From positions 1 through 51,996 of the forward strand of contig CALXNA010000023.1 of the NCBI GenBank assembly GCA_944389615.1: 51,996 bases of DNA, written 5' to 3'. Within the stretch, counting starts at the first letter, position 1, and each line of letters begins with the position of its first letter. The DNA is from an uncultured Anaerobiospirillum sp. (lineage in GTDB: Bacteria > Pseudomonadota > Gammaproteobacteria > Enterobacterales > Succinivibrionaceae). Below the pieces are notes generated by a model that was given only the letters and a program-made list of their open reading frames with translations, had not been told where the DNA came from and searched no databases. Shown here piece by piece: positions 34,962-43,035 of the stretch. Made by a program: the position numbers and the translations under genes.

Positions 34962-36539
34962 ATGCGCAACAATCAGCCTGTGACCAATGTTGAGCACCAC
35001 TTCCCCAATGATCCGTCGGCCAAGATCATTTCGGTCACCGATACGCGCGGTGTCATCACTGATGTCAACCAAACTTTCATCGACATTTGTGGCTACACCC
35101 GCGAAGAGCTGATCGGCCAGCCGCATAACATCCTGCGCCATCCGGATATGCCCTCGCAGGTCTTCAAGCTGATGTGGGATACGCTCAAGCGCGGCGAGTG
35201 CTTTATGGGCGTGATCAAGAACCGCTGCAAGGACGGCGGCTTCTACTGGGTCAGCGCTTTTATCATGCCGATCGTGCAAAACGGCGAGATCGTGGGCTAT
35301 GAGTCGGTGCGAACCAAGGTCGCCCCTGATAAGGTCGCGCGCGCCGAGAAGATCTACAAGGCCCTGCGCGAGGGTAAGAAGGTCAGCTACCAGCGCTGGG
35401 ACTTCTGGGGCATCTTGTGCTACCTCATCTTCTTGCTCTCCTTTGCCCATGCCGTCTGGCACCACGGCCCGATTAGCATCGGCATCTGCTTTGTCTTGAC
35501 CTTAGGCGTCATCGCTTACGGCAACTACCGCCACTCACGCCTCATCAACACCATCACGCACCACTTCAACGTCCAGCGCAACGACCTCAACACCATGATC
35601 TACACCAGCAAGGCCGGGCGTGAGGGTGCCATCATCTACGACATGCTCTACAACTTAAAGGAAGTCGACTCCATCCTAACCCGTGTCGATGAGGCCACCC
35701 AGCGCTTAAACGGCATTGCCCAAGCCAACCTCAACGATCAGTCTTCGTCCTTGGCCGATGTCAACGAGCGCAACCAGCAAACCAAGGAGATCACCTCGGA
35801 GATGAATCAGTTGGCCCAAAACGTCAACCAGATGATCGAAGATATCTCCTCGAGCGCCATCGAGACCGCCAAGAACTCCACCGCCGCCACCCAGCTGGTC
35901 AGCGAAAGCAAGGAAGTCTCCGATCAGACCATGAACGCCATCGATGAGCTGCGCGATAGCAGCCAAAACATCGAGCGCGCTATCACCGATCTCGCCGGAC
36001 GCGTTGATGACATCGAGAAGGCTGCCGCCTTGATTAAGGATATCGCCTCGCAGACCAACCTCTTGGCGCTCAATGCCTCGATCGAGGCCGCCCGCGCCGG
36101 TGAAGCCGGTCGTGGCTTTGCCGTGGTCGCCGACGAAGTGCGCTCGCTCTCGCTGCGCACCGAGCAGACCACCATTCAGATCCATGACCTGATCGCCCGC
36201 TTCAAGAAGACCGCACAAGAGACGGTCGAGCTCTCAAGCAAGGGCCAAGAGAGCGTCAAACAAGGCGTCGAGCAGGTACACCTGACTAACGCCAAGTTAG
36301 ACGAGCTCTTAGCGAGCATCACCAACATCCATCAGCTCACCGATACCGTCGCCAACACGGTACATGCTCACTCCGGTACCGCCCAAGATGTGGCAGTCAA
36401 GGTTCAGCACATCAACGAGATGGCCGAGAGCACCTTGGAGAGCTCAAGCGAGAACTTAAGCCAGACCAAGGAGTTGAGCGCTATTTCGACTGAGCTGCAA
36501 GACATGGTCAAGCGCTTTAGCAACATCGACCGTACCTAA
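34962..36539 (+). CDS. aer: Aer-type PAS chemoreceptor (energy/aerotaxis)
   Basis: This 525-aa receptor has an N-terminal PAS domain close to Escherichia coli Aer ([13 protein letters not shown] at 52-64, W72, K-N-R at 87-89). Two adjacent membrane helices lie about 147-185, with a methyl-accepting signalling domain beyond. The hairpin tip [21 protein letters not shown] is intact. In Aer the PAS domain binds FAD and reads redox state. A clear HAMP domain is not visible, and the C-terminus lacks an N-W-E-T-F-type CheR pentapeptide. It should feed the CheA/CheW system encoded in this window. The ATG at 34962 is the family start, with AGAGCT before it. Confidence 0.93.
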   Translation: MRNNQPVTNVEHHFPNDPSAKIISVTDTRGVITDVNQTFIDICGYTREELIGQPHNILRHPDMPSQVFKLMWDTLKRGECFMGVIKNRCKDGGFYWVSAFIMPIVQNGEIVGYESVRTKVAPDKVARAEKIYKALREGKKVSYQRWDFWGILCYLIFLLSFAHAVWHHGPISIGICFVLTLGVIAYGNYRHSRLINTITHHFNVQRNDLNTMIYTSKAGREGAIIYDMLYNLKEVDSILTRVDEATQRLNGIAQANLNDQSSSLADVNERNQQTKEITSEMNQLAQNVNQMIEDISSSAIETAKNSTAATQLVSESKEVSDQTMNAIDELRDSSQNIERAITDLAGRVDDIEKAAALIKDIASQTNLLALNASIEAARAGEAGRGFAVVADEVRSLSLRTEQTTIQIHDLIARFKKTAQETVELSSKGQESVKQGVEQVHLTNAKLDELLASITNIHQLTDTVANTVHAHSGTAQDVAVKVQHINEMAESTLESSSENLSQTKELSAISTELQDMVKRFSNIDRT

Positions 36540-36577
36540 CGGTAGGCTGTCGCCACCTGCGCCAGTTGGCGCAGCCG

Positions 36578-36607
36578 CACCAAGCCCGGGACTTCCCGGG
36601 CTTGGTG
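36578..36607. terminator. Convergent hairpin between aer and the J-like gene
   Basis: CACCAAGCCCGGG and CCCGGGCTTGGTG form a perfect 13-bp stem with a 4-nt loop, ending at the stop of the minus-strand gene. There is no T-run, but its place between convergent genes suggests a bidirectional terminator. Confidence 0.5.
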
Positions 36608-38515
36608 CTACACGAGCCAGGCGTTGAGGTAGACCGCGCCGATGGCGACGAGGATGAGCAGCACGAGGACGATCAGGCTCTTGAAGCTGACCGGCGGCGG
36701 CAGGCGGTCGACTTGGCGCAGCGTGACCTCGACTAAGGTCAAGGTATTGGAGCTGGTGGCGTAGCTTCTAAAGGACTCCAAGATCTGCTTGAAGCGGCTG
36801 CGCTCCTTGCTCAGCTTGCGCTTGAAGTAAGCACCGCGACGGCGCTCCTTTTCTTGCTTTTGCCGCTCCTTTTCCTCTTGGAGCTTGCGCTCGGCCTTGG
36901 CGCGGCCCTCGTCTTTAGCATCCGCCTTAGCATCGGCCTTGGCGCGGCCCTCATCTTTGGCGTCCGCCTTAGCATCGGCCTTAGGCTCGGCTTTCGGCTC
37001 AACGGCGACCACCGCGGTGCTGGCGTCGTGCTGGCGCGCGGCGATCTTGGCTTCGGCCGCCATGCGGCTTTCGGCGTCGCGCAGCTCCATCTCGACGGCG
37101 CGCGTCGTGGTCTCGTTTAAGTGCTGCAAGCGCTTAGGGCGATACTGCAGCGCGAGGTTAACCAAGACCAGCATGAAGGAGACGTTATAGCGCACGATCA
37201 TATCTTGCAGGTGGACGCTGCAATCGGTATAGGAGCGGCGGCTACCGAAGACGTGGTTGAAGTCGTTTAAGGTCTTCTGGCACTGCTCGTGGAAGCTGTA
37301 GAAGTTGGCGATAAGCTGGCTGTCGTCGCTTAAGAGGTAGAACTTCTCAAAGTTGCTCGCCACTTGGTAGTAAAAGGGCAGGGCATCGACCACGCGCCCT
37401 AAGGAGCCGATGAGGTAGTCGATGTCATCGGAGTGCAGATGAAAGTACAGGCGCTTGAGCTTGCCGATCATCGAGCGCAGCTGCTGCACCAAGGTCGGCG
37501 TATACTCGCGGCCGAGCTCAGTGGCGTACAGATGGAATACGTAGTGCGTGATCGAGACGAGGTTGTAGACGTAGTCAAGGAACATCGAGCGCTCACGCGC
37601 TTGCACACAGCGTTCGCGGAAGGCGATCATGAGCACGTTATTGTTGGTCAAAAAGCGCGAGATCTCAGCGAGGGCCATCTGCGCGGCTGGGTTAGCGTTG
37701 AGCTCGACCTCAACGAAGTCCCCATCCATGCCATGCTCGGAGTTGATCTTAGCGATGCGATCGAGCAGACGGTTGAGCTCTTCGTTGAGATGGCGGTCAA
37801 AGCTCGAGGCTTGCTGCTTTAAGTGCAGCTTATCGCGCAGATTGTTGCGCGGAATGTCCGGCACCAAGTGAATGCGCTCGGCCATGCGCTCAGCGTGGCG
37901 CTCTTGGTTCATGATGCCATGGCCACCGCCGACAAAGCTGCGCTCGTCGGCGCTCTCCTCGCGCTCTTTTTCTTCCTTGGCTTGGTTGAGCTCTTCGAGC
38001 ACCTTGCTCAAAACGAAGGGGCCCTTGATCTTAAAGTTATCGCCAATGAGGCAATGCACGAGGCCTTGGGTCAGCACCTCATCTTGCAGGCAGCGGCTAT
38101 AGAGCGTGGCAGCATCATCGAAGCGATCTTCGATCAAGGCCAACACCGCAAGGTTGATGTACGAGGAAAAGGAGCGCTGTGATTGCCACAGCTTCACCGC
38201 CTTGTCGCGGTTGCCGGTGGCGAGGTTGTACAGGGCCGCGTGGTCAACGCGCGTGGCGTCCATCAGCCAAAAGAGGCCGTGGAAGATGCGCCCGCGCGCG
38301 GACATCAGCTCGCTTTTAGCTAAGTCCAAACGGCGTGGCGTGCGCAGCGGCGGCTTGACGAGGCTCGGCATGTCCTGCTTTAAGGCTCCGACACTCGAGC
38401 CCTTTAAGGCCTGCTCCATCAGCGCTTTGTAGTTGGCCGTTAAGACCGTATTGTTAACTTGGGTGCCCGCCCCGAGCACGCGGTATGGGTTATCAACCAC
38501 CAATGACAGCGTCAT
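36608..38515 (-). CDS. Tail-anchored protein with degenerate J-like N-terminus
   Basis: This 635-aa protein starts V-D-N-P-Y-R-V-L-G, the opening of J-domain-like modules, but I see no H-P-D triad. It continues with helices and a TPR-like stretch (S-Y-I-N-L-A-V-L-A-L-I-E-D-R-F-D-D-A-A-T). The middle (200-480) is helical with no recognised domain. Residues about 515-575 are Lys/Ala/Asp/Glu-rich with K-A-D-A-K-A-D-A-K-D-E-G repeats. The C-terminus is one hydrophobic helix (S-L-I-V-L-V-L-L-I-L-V-A-I-G-A-V), so most of the protein probably faces the cytoplasm. Uncharacterised proteins with an N-P-F-R-V-L-G start and this layout are known to me from other gut bacteria. The start has AGGTG upstream. 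Function unknown. Confidence 0.7.
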   Translation of the reverse strand: MTLSLVVDNPYRVLGAGTQVNNTVLTANYKALMEQALKGSSVGALKQDMPSLVKPPLRTPRRLDLAKSELMSARGRIFHGLFWLMDATRVDHAALYNLATGNRDKAVKLWQSQRSFSSYINLAVLALIEDRFDDAATLYSRCLQDEVLTQGLVHCLIGDNFKIKGPFVLSKVLEELNQAKEEKEREESADERSFVGGGHGIMNQERHAERMAERIHLVPDIPRNNLRDKLHLKQQASSFDRHLNEELNRLLDRIAKINSEHGMDGDFVEVELNANPAAQMALAEISRFLTNNNVLMIAFRERCVQARERSMFLDYVYNLVSITHYVFHLYATELGREYTPTLVQQLRSMIGKLKRLYFHLHSDDIDYLIGSLGRVVDALPFYYQVASNFEKFYLLSDDSQLIANFYSFHEQCQKTLNDFNHVFGSRRSYTDCSVHLQDMIVRYNVSFMLVLVNLALQYRPKRLQHLNETTTRAVEMELRDAESRMAAEAKIAARQHDASTAVVAVEPKAEPKADAKADAKDEGRAKADAKADAKDEGRAKAERKLQEEKERQKQEKERRRGAYFKRKLSKERSRFKQILESFRSYATSSNTLTLVEVTLRQVDRLPPPVSFKSLIVLVLLILVAIGAVYLNAWLV

Positions 38516-38537
38516 AGCTCACCTGTCTCAATTCATC

Positions 38538-38569
38538 GGCACGTCCACCATGCCCCCTCAGGCAGGCGC
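38538..38569 (+). repeat. Flanking hairpin repeat, copy 1
   Basis: A 32-bp sequence (core GTCCAC-x-ATGCCCCC-TCAGG) matches 41751-41783 at about 28 of 33 aligned positions with one gap, in the same orientation. GGCA/TGCC can pair around GTCCAC. The two copies bracket the sugar-acid module. Confidence 0.45.
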
Positions 38570-38645
38570 TGCGAGCAATGAGGCAAGCTCTGCCGCCCAG
38601 CCAAGCCATCGTGCGCCAAAGCACATCCTATGCCATGGCCGCCCC

Positions 38646-38654
38646 ATTATAACA
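38646..38654 (-). promoter_or_regulatory. Extended -10 promoter for the J-like gene
   Basis: The minus strand has TGT-TATAAT with a weak -35, about 130 bp before the start at 38515. Confidence 0.5.
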
Positions 38655-38683
38655 AGCCGATCCACGGGCTTTGGCGCAGGCAC

Positions 38684-38717
38684 AATAAAGCCACCCTACA
38701 CCTCAGCACAGGGTGGC
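38684..38717 (-). terminator. Terminator after the RpiB-like gene
   Basis: GCCACCCT and AGGGTGGC form a perfect 8-bp stem, followed by TTTATT on the minus strand, 25 bp after the stop. Confidence 0.8.
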
Positions 38718-38741
38718 CTCAAGCTAAGCCGTCGGCTGGGC

Positions 38742-39374
38742 TTATAAGCTCTTTAAGAAGGCGGCGATCTCGGCGTCTTGGCAGTTAGGATAGAAGAGCT
38801 CGGCAAACTTAGGATCGTCAATGGTGGTCTTGACGAAGTCCTTATCTAAACCCTTTAAGACCTCGATCAGCGGACGCTGGGTGACGCTCTTGACTTGGGT
38901 TAAGATCTTAGCGTTAGCCTGCTCGGCCTCACGGCGCTCGGCTGGGTAGCCACCGCCGAAAGGAGCGACAAAGAGCTTCTCGAAGGTGTAGCGTAAGTTG
39001 AGCTCACCGCCCCAGCCGTAGTTCTGGGCATATGGTAAGGCAATAGCGTTGCCGCCGTTGACCTGAGTGAAGAGATAAGCGTCGACCGGGTTGGTGACGT
39101 GGCCGCATTGTACGCCCGGGAAGGCGTTGCAAGCTAAGCAAGCGCCTTCGCCGGTACCGCAACCGGTGACGACAAAGTCTACGACCTTGCAGTTTAAGAC
39201 TAAGGAGGCCAGCAGGCCGTTCATCACGTAGGTTAAGCGGCGCTGATCATCCGCCGAGTACATGCCGAAGTTGATGACCTCGTGACCGTGGGCTGCAGCG
39301 GCGCGCTTTAACTCCTCATAGACGATGGGGTTCTTGGCCGCCTGCGAGTTCTCTAAGATTAAGCCGATTTTCAT
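38742..39374 (-). CDS. RpiB/LacA/LacB-family sugar-phosphate isomerase
   Basis: This 210-aa protein begins M-K-I-G-L-I-L-E-N-S and carries the RpiB family's ligand loop V-T-G-C-G-T-G-E-G-A around 60-70. The D-x-A-G/S start motif of true ribose-5-phosphate isomerase B is replaced by L-E-N-S. The C-terminal part is longer than RpiB (about 150 aa). The family isomerises aldose and ketose phosphates; the substrate here is probably a sugar-acid-related compound, given the neighbouring dehydrogenases, but that is inference. I chose the ATG at 39374 because AGGAA lies 9 bp upstream; the frame extends 41 codons further into the operator region. It diverges from the SDR gene. Confidence 0.85.
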   Translation of the reverse strand: MKIGLILENSQAAKNPIVYEELKRAAAAHGHEVINFGMYSADDQRRLTYVMNGLLASLVLNCKVVDFVVTGCGTGEGACLACNAFPGVQCGHVTNPVDAYLFTQVNGGNAIALPYAQNYGWGGELNLRYTFEKLFVAPFGGGYPAERREAEQANAKILTQVKSVTQRPLIEVLKGLDKDFVKTTIDDPKFAELFYPNCQDAEIAAFLKSL

Positions 39375-39375
39375 A

Positions 39376-39511
39376 GAAACGTTTCCTGACAAAACAAACA
39401 AAGACAATCTGATAACAGCGATTGTATCACCTTTCGTGCTAGAATCACGGCAAAATGTTTCAAGAAACATTTCTTGCGTTTCACGTTTCTGAAACATTTC
39501 TGAAATGTTTC
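39376..39511. promoter_or_regulatory. Divergent operator cluster of GAAAC/GTTTC palindromes
   Basis: Four overlapping or adjacent palindromes lie between the divergent genes. GAAACGTTTC is at 39376-39385 beside the isomerase start. An 18-20-bp inverted repeat (AAATGTTTC/GAAACATTT, 2-bp centre) is at 39453-39472. GTTTC-T-GAAAC is at 39485-39495. A 21-bp palindrome with 10-bp arms (GAAACATTTC/GAAATGTTTC) is at 39491-39511. An extended -10 (TGA-TACAAT, 39421-39429, minus) and a TACAAT (39543-39548, plus) give promoters on either side. This is the layout of a shared repressor or activator site, possibly LacI-type. No regulator gene is beside it. Confidence 0.65.
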
Positions 39512-39686
39512 TTAAGTCACAGAATCGCGACGCCGCTGCGGTTACAATGTCCCGAGCAAGTGCGCAGCTGGGCTCCCGCTGGGATCCCAGTGGCGCCCCA
39601 GTTCCAGCTTGGTGTTAACAGGCAAGGCCCTCAGGTCTGCCTCAGATCGTAACCTGACGCAGGTCAGGCGCACAGAGGATTGATTT

Positions 39687-40439
39687 ATGGTGTTAGCAGG
39701 TAAGACGGCGCTCATCACCGGCGGCAGTCGCGGCATTGGCCGCGCCATCAGTGAGCTCTACTACAAGGAAGGCGCACGCCTCATCATCATGGCGCGCAAC
39801 GAACAAAAGCTCAAGGAAGCCTGCGCGCAGATCGACACTGAGCACAGCGGGCGCGTCCACCCGATTGCCTGCGATGTCGGCAACAAAGAGTCGATCGAAG
39901 CGGCCTTTGCCGCAATCAAGGCCCAAGGCCTGAACGTGGACATTCTGGTCAACTGCGCGGGCATCAACATCCGCGAGCCGCTCGCGACCTTCTCCCTTGA
40001 GTCGTGGCAGAAGGTCATGGATGTGAACTTGACCGGCGCCTTCCTCATCACCCAGAAGTGCTTTGAGTTCATGCAGGACAAGGGCGGCAAAATCATCAAC
40101 ATCGCCTCGCTCATGAGCGAGATTGCCCGTCCCACTATCGCCGCTTACACTGCCTCGAAGGGCGGTATCAAGATGTTCACCCGCGCCATCGCCATTGAGT
40201 GGGCTAAGTACAACATCCAAGCCAACGCTATTGTGCCGGGCTACATCGCCACCGAAATGAACGCGCCGCTGCTTGCCGATGCTAAGTTCAATCAGTACAT
40301 CTGCGACCGCACGCCGCAGGGCCGCTGGGGCAAGCCTGAGGAAGTGGCCGCCGCCACGCTCTTCTTTGCCACCCCCGGCGCCGACTTCATCACGGGCCAA
40401 GTGCTCGCCGTCGACGGCGGCATTCTCGCTTCGCTCTAA
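39687..40439 (+). CDS. SDR oxidoreductase, gluconate 5-dehydrogenase-like
   Basis: This 250-aa classical short-chain dehydrogenase has the G-G-S-R-G-I-G cofactor loop at 12-18, N-C-A-G at 89-92, catalytic S141, Y154 and K158 (Y-T-A-S-K), and P-G-Y-I-A-T-E-M after the active site. It resembles gluconate 5-dehydrogenase and 2-deoxy-gluconate/ketogluconate dehydrogenases. An exact substrate cannot be read from sequence. The start follows AGAGGA by 8 bp. It heads a two-gene unit with the 2-hydroxyacid dehydrogenase and diverges from the isomerase gene. Confidence 0.88.
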   Translation: MVLAGKTALITGGSRGIGRAISELYYKEGARLIIMARNEQKLKEACAQIDTEHSGRVHPIACDVGNKESIEAAFAAIKAQGLNVDILVNCAGINIREPLATFSLESWQKVMDVNLTGAFLITQKCFEFMQDKGGKIINIASLMSEIARPTIAAYTASKGGIKMFTRAIAIEWAKYNIQANAIVPGYIATEMNAPLLADAKFNQYICDRTPQGRWGKPEEVAAATLFFATPGADFITGQVLAVDGGILASL

Positions 40440-40613
40440 CGCCCTGCGCCCTTCGCCTTGCCGCTTGCGCGCCTTGCTGCTTGCGCGCCTTGCCGCGTAT
40501 GCGGCGCGCTGCGCTCCATGCTTTAACCAACACGCCGCCCGGTGCGCCTCAGCGCCCAGGGGCGCAGCTGGCCTCTGGCCACTGAGATAAGGTTTGTTAT
40601 AGGATTTCCTGTC

Positions 40614-41582
40614 ATGTCAGCCAAGATTTACATCACCGATTGCGACCACGATAACATCAACGAGGAGACTGCGGTCTTTGAGCAGGCCGGGATCCCCTTT
40701 GAGTTAGTCCAGTGCAAGACCGCAGACGACTTGATTGCTCAGCTTCAAGACGCCACCGCCGTCTGCAATCAGTATGCTCCGTTCACCGAGAAGGTCTTTG
40801 CCGCCCTGCCGAACCTCAAGATGGTAGTGCGCTACGGCGTGGGCGTTGATAACGTCGACTTAGAGGCCGCTTCGCGCCACGGCGTGCAGGTCTGCAATGT
40901 CCCGGACTATGGCACCTTTGAGGTGGCCGACCATGCCTTGGCCTTGATGCTTGAGTTAATCCGCAAGGTCGGCAAGGCTAATGCCGAAGTGCGCGCTGGC
41001 ATCTGGGACTACGCCCGTTACATCCCGGTACGCCGTATCTCGACCTTGACCGTCGGCATCGTCGGCGTCGGCCGCATCGGCTCGGCTTTTGCCAAGCGCG
41101 TCCACGCCTTAGGCTGCAAGGTCATCGCCTATGACATCAACTACGACCACGCCAAGCACGACGCCGAGTTAGGCTTTGTCGAGCTGTGCGGCAGCTTAGA
41201 TGAGGTCTTAAGCCGCGCTGACGTCATCTCGCTGCACTGTGGCCTAAACGCCGAGAACCAGAAGTTCATGAACAAGGCCAACTTCGAGAAGATGAAGCCG
41301 GGCGCCTTCTTCATCAACGTCTCGCGCGGAGGCTTAGTCAACGAAGAGGACTTAGCTCAGGCCGTCGCCTCGGGCCACTTAACCGCTGCCGGTATCGATG
41401 TCACCTGCACCGAGCCGCTGGTCGCGGACAGTCCACTGCGCAAGGTTGAGAACATCATCATCACCCCTCATATGGCATGGTATGCCGTTGAGGCCGCCTC
41501 CGATCTTAAGACCAAGTGCGCCGAAGAGGCCGTCCGCGGGGCCTTAGGTCAGGCCCCACGCTGCCCGGTCAATCAGATCTAA
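40614..41582 (+). CDS. D-isomer-specific 2-hydroxyacid dehydrogenase
   Basis: This 322-aa protein has the Rossmann motif G-V-G-R-I-G at 151-156, the active-site Arg R238 (S-R-G-G), Glu E267 (C-T-E-P-L) and His H286 (T-P-H-M-A-W). It belongs to the phosphoglycerate dehydrogenase / C-terminal-binding-protein-like class and reduces or oxidises a 2-keto/2-hydroxy acid with NAD(P). Tandem SDR plus 2-hydroxyacid dehydrogenase suggests a sugar-acid route. I chose the ATG at 40614, which follows AGGA; the frame runs 24 codons further upstream without family similarity. A strong terminator follows. Confidence 0.9.
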   Translation: MSAKIYITDCDHDNINEETAVFEQAGIPFELVQCKTADDLIAQLQDATAVCNQYAPFTEKVFAALPNLKMVVRYGVGVDNVDLEAASRHGVQVCNVPDYGTFEVADHALALMLELIRKVGKANAEVRAGIWDYARYIPVRRISTLTVGIVGVGRIGSAFAKRVHALGCKVIAYDINYDHAKHDAELGFVELCGSLDEVLSRADVISLHCGLNAENQKFMNKANFEKMKPGAFFINVSRGGLVNEEDLAQAVASGHLTAAGIDVTCTEPLVADSPLRKVENIIITPHMAWYAVEAASDLKTKCAEEAVRGALGQAPRCPVNQI

Positions 41583-41603
41583 GCGCACGTACCTGCGCTC
41601 TGC

Positions 41604-41636
41604 GGAGGGTGTCACCATGTGGCATCCTCCCTTTTT
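41604..41636 (+). terminator. Terminator after the sugar-acid unit
   Basis: GGAGGGTGTCAC and GTGGCATCCTCC form a 12-bp stem (two G-U pairs) with a CAT loop, followed by CTTTTT. Confidence 0.85.
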
Positions 41637-41649
41637 GTCTAACAAGTAC

Positions 41650-41889
41650 ATGAACTACCGACTGACTTACGTCAGCGGTTTCGCAGCGTCGCAACTGCTT
41701 TTAGTAATGCTCCGCAATCAGCTTTTTGATGCAGGTTACGGATCACTACGGGCATGTCCACAATGCCCCCATCAGGTAGGAGCAAAAAGCTCGTTCCTGA
41801 GTTCTTAGAGGGTATTATACATGATCAAAATGTGCGACACCAGCCGCTTTCATCCCCACGCTCACGCATGGGGAATTACGCGGCATTAG
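41650..41889. mobile_element. Possible IS200/IS605-type remnant (non-coding ends)
   Basis: No transposase is present. A CCG-A-CTGAC-TTAC-GTCAG-CGG hairpin lies at 41658-41678, GGGCAT-GTCCACA-ATGCCC at 41750-41768 and CCCCACGC-TCAC-GCATGGGG at 41854-41873. Unpaired-loop hairpins near both edges are what IS200/IS605 ends look like, and the segment abuts a truncated gene fragment. This is inference from structure only. Confidence 0.3.
41751..41783 (+). repeat. Flanking hairpin repeat, copy 2
   Basis: This is the second copy of the sequence at 38538-38569, with a perfect 6-bp stem (GGGCAT/ATGCCC). It lies just outside the sugar-acid module on the right. Confidence 0.45.
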
Positions 41890-42156
41890 TTAAATCAGCC
41901 TCACGTCGCACCGGCGCTGCCGCCTAAGCCGCAAGCGCCCGCCCTGAGCGGCAACGACAGCCAGATTGATGCCACCGGCCAAGTCTCCTTTCAGCTCAGC
42001 TTTGCCCCGGGCTTTTCGCTGCGCGATGTCGAGCATGCCGTGCTCAAGGAGCTCTTGCGCCACAAGTCGGCCAAGGAAGTCTGCGCCATGCTCAGCATCA
42101 ATCGCGTCACCCTGTGGCGCAAACTTAAGGACATGGGGTCGCAGCCCGAGCGCTAA
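41890..42156 (+). pseudogene. C-terminal fragment of an NtrC-type sigma-54 activator
   Basis: The frame is open from about 41890 to the stop at 42154-42156 but has no start of its own and no AAA+ domain. Its last 50 residues form a Fis-type helix-turn-helix: F-S-L-R-D-V-E-H-A-V-L-K-E-L-L, S-A-K-E-V-C-A-M-L-S-I-N-R-V-T-L-W-R-K-L-K. That is the DNA-binding end of NtrC/FlrC-like regulators. About 30 residues of Pro/Ala-rich linker precede it. An upstream in-frame stop (41887-41889) confirms truncation. It probably results from an insertion or deletion at the neighbouring hairpin segment. Confidence 0.7.
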
Positions 42157-42180
42157 TCAGCCCGCCCCTACAGCGCAGCG

Positions 42181-42957
42181 CTACTGAGCCTGCGCCGCGA
42201 GGATTTGGTTGACGCGTTCTAAGTCCGCGGCGGTATCGACGCCACACTCCGGCGGCCGGTCGGTGATGGCTACGGCAATGGACATGCCGTAGTGCAACAG
42301 GCGCAGCTGCTCTAAGCTCTCGGCTTGCTCGAGCTCGGCCGGAGCGCGCTGCAGGTAATCGAGGATGGTGCGCACGCGATAGCCGTAGATGCCGATGTGG
42401 TGGTAATGGGTGAACTTCAGTTCCGTGACGTCCCCGGCCATGAAGTTATCGCGCTCATACGGGATCGGGGCGCGGCTAAAGTACAGGGCCATGCGCTCTT
42501 GGTTGAAGACGACCTTGACGCAGTTGGGGTCGAAGACGTCGCGCACCTCAGTGATCGGGCTGCATAAGGTCGACATGTCCGCTTGCTTGGAGGCAATCAG
42601 GCCTGCGACCTCATCGATATGCTCCGGCGTAATGAGCGGCTCATCGCCTTGGACATTGACCACAATGGTATCCGCAGGATAGCTCTGAGCAATCAGCATC
42701 TCGGCGATGCGCTCGGTGCCCGAGCGCGGTCGCTGCGAGGTCATGCAGACCTTAAGGCGCGGATTGTCCGCCGCCAGCGGCGCGAGCGCCTGCGCCACCG
42801 CCTCATGATCGATACAAGCAATGACCTCTTGGGCCTCAGAGGCCAAGGCCTTCTTGCACACTTGGCAAATCATCGGCTCACCGCCCACAGAGGCAAGCGG
42901 CTTGCCCGCAAGGCGGGTCGACGCGTAGCGCGCCGGAATCGCCACAATGTAACTCAT
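42181..42957 (-). CDS. kdsB: CMP-KDO synthetase (3-deoxy-manno-octulosonate cytidylyltransferase)
   Basis: This 258-aa protein carries the family's I-P-A-R-Y-A-S-T-R-L-A-G-K-P-L nucleotide loop, R-P-R-S-G-T-E-R-I, Q-G-D-E-P-L and H-H-I-G-I-Y-G-Y-R. It activates KDO with CTP for LPS inner-core synthesis in the cytoplasm. The length is normal. I chose the ATG at 42957 because GGAGG lies 8 bp upstream. It lies just after lon on the same strand, separated by two short hairpins. Confidence 0.96.
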   Translation of the reverse strand: MSYIVAIPARYASTRLAGKPLASVGGEPMICQVCKKALASEAQEVIACIDHEAVAQALAPLAADNPRLKVCMTSQRPRSGTERIAEMLIAQSYPADTIVVNVQGDEPLITPEHIDEVAGLIASKQADMSTLCSPITEVRDVFDPNCVKVVFNQERMALYFSRAPIPYERDNFMAGDVTELKFTHYHHIGIYGYRVRTILDYLQRAPAELEQAESLEQLRLLHYGMSIAVAITDRPPECGVDTAADLERVNQILAAQAQ

Positions 42958-42986
42958 AACAATCCCCTCCAACAAACAACGGCAAA

Positions 42987-43027
42987 GGGCGCCGACGGCG
43001 CCCCCTACCCTTGGGCACGACGTGCCC
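42987..43027 (-). other. Paired hairpins between lon and kdsB
   Basis: GGGCAC-GAC-GTGCCC (43013-43027) and GGGCGCC-GAC-GGCGCCC (42987-43003) follow the lon stop. The second is followed by TTTGCCGTTGTTT on the minus strand, so it may be a weak terminator. Confidence 0.45.
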
Positions 43028-43035
43028 TACTGCTC

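Noticed and set aside
39693..40400. Minus-strand open frame opposite the SDR gene
   Set aside because: The plus-strand frame has all SDR motifs and a good ribosome site; the antisense frame has none.
41850..41880. Sequence resembling a type I-E CRISPR repeat (CATCCCCACGC ... GCATGGGGAA)
   Set aside because: A single copy with an inner segment longer than in type I-E repeats, no second repeat or spacer and no cas gene. Better explained as a hairpin, possibly an IS200/IS605-type end.
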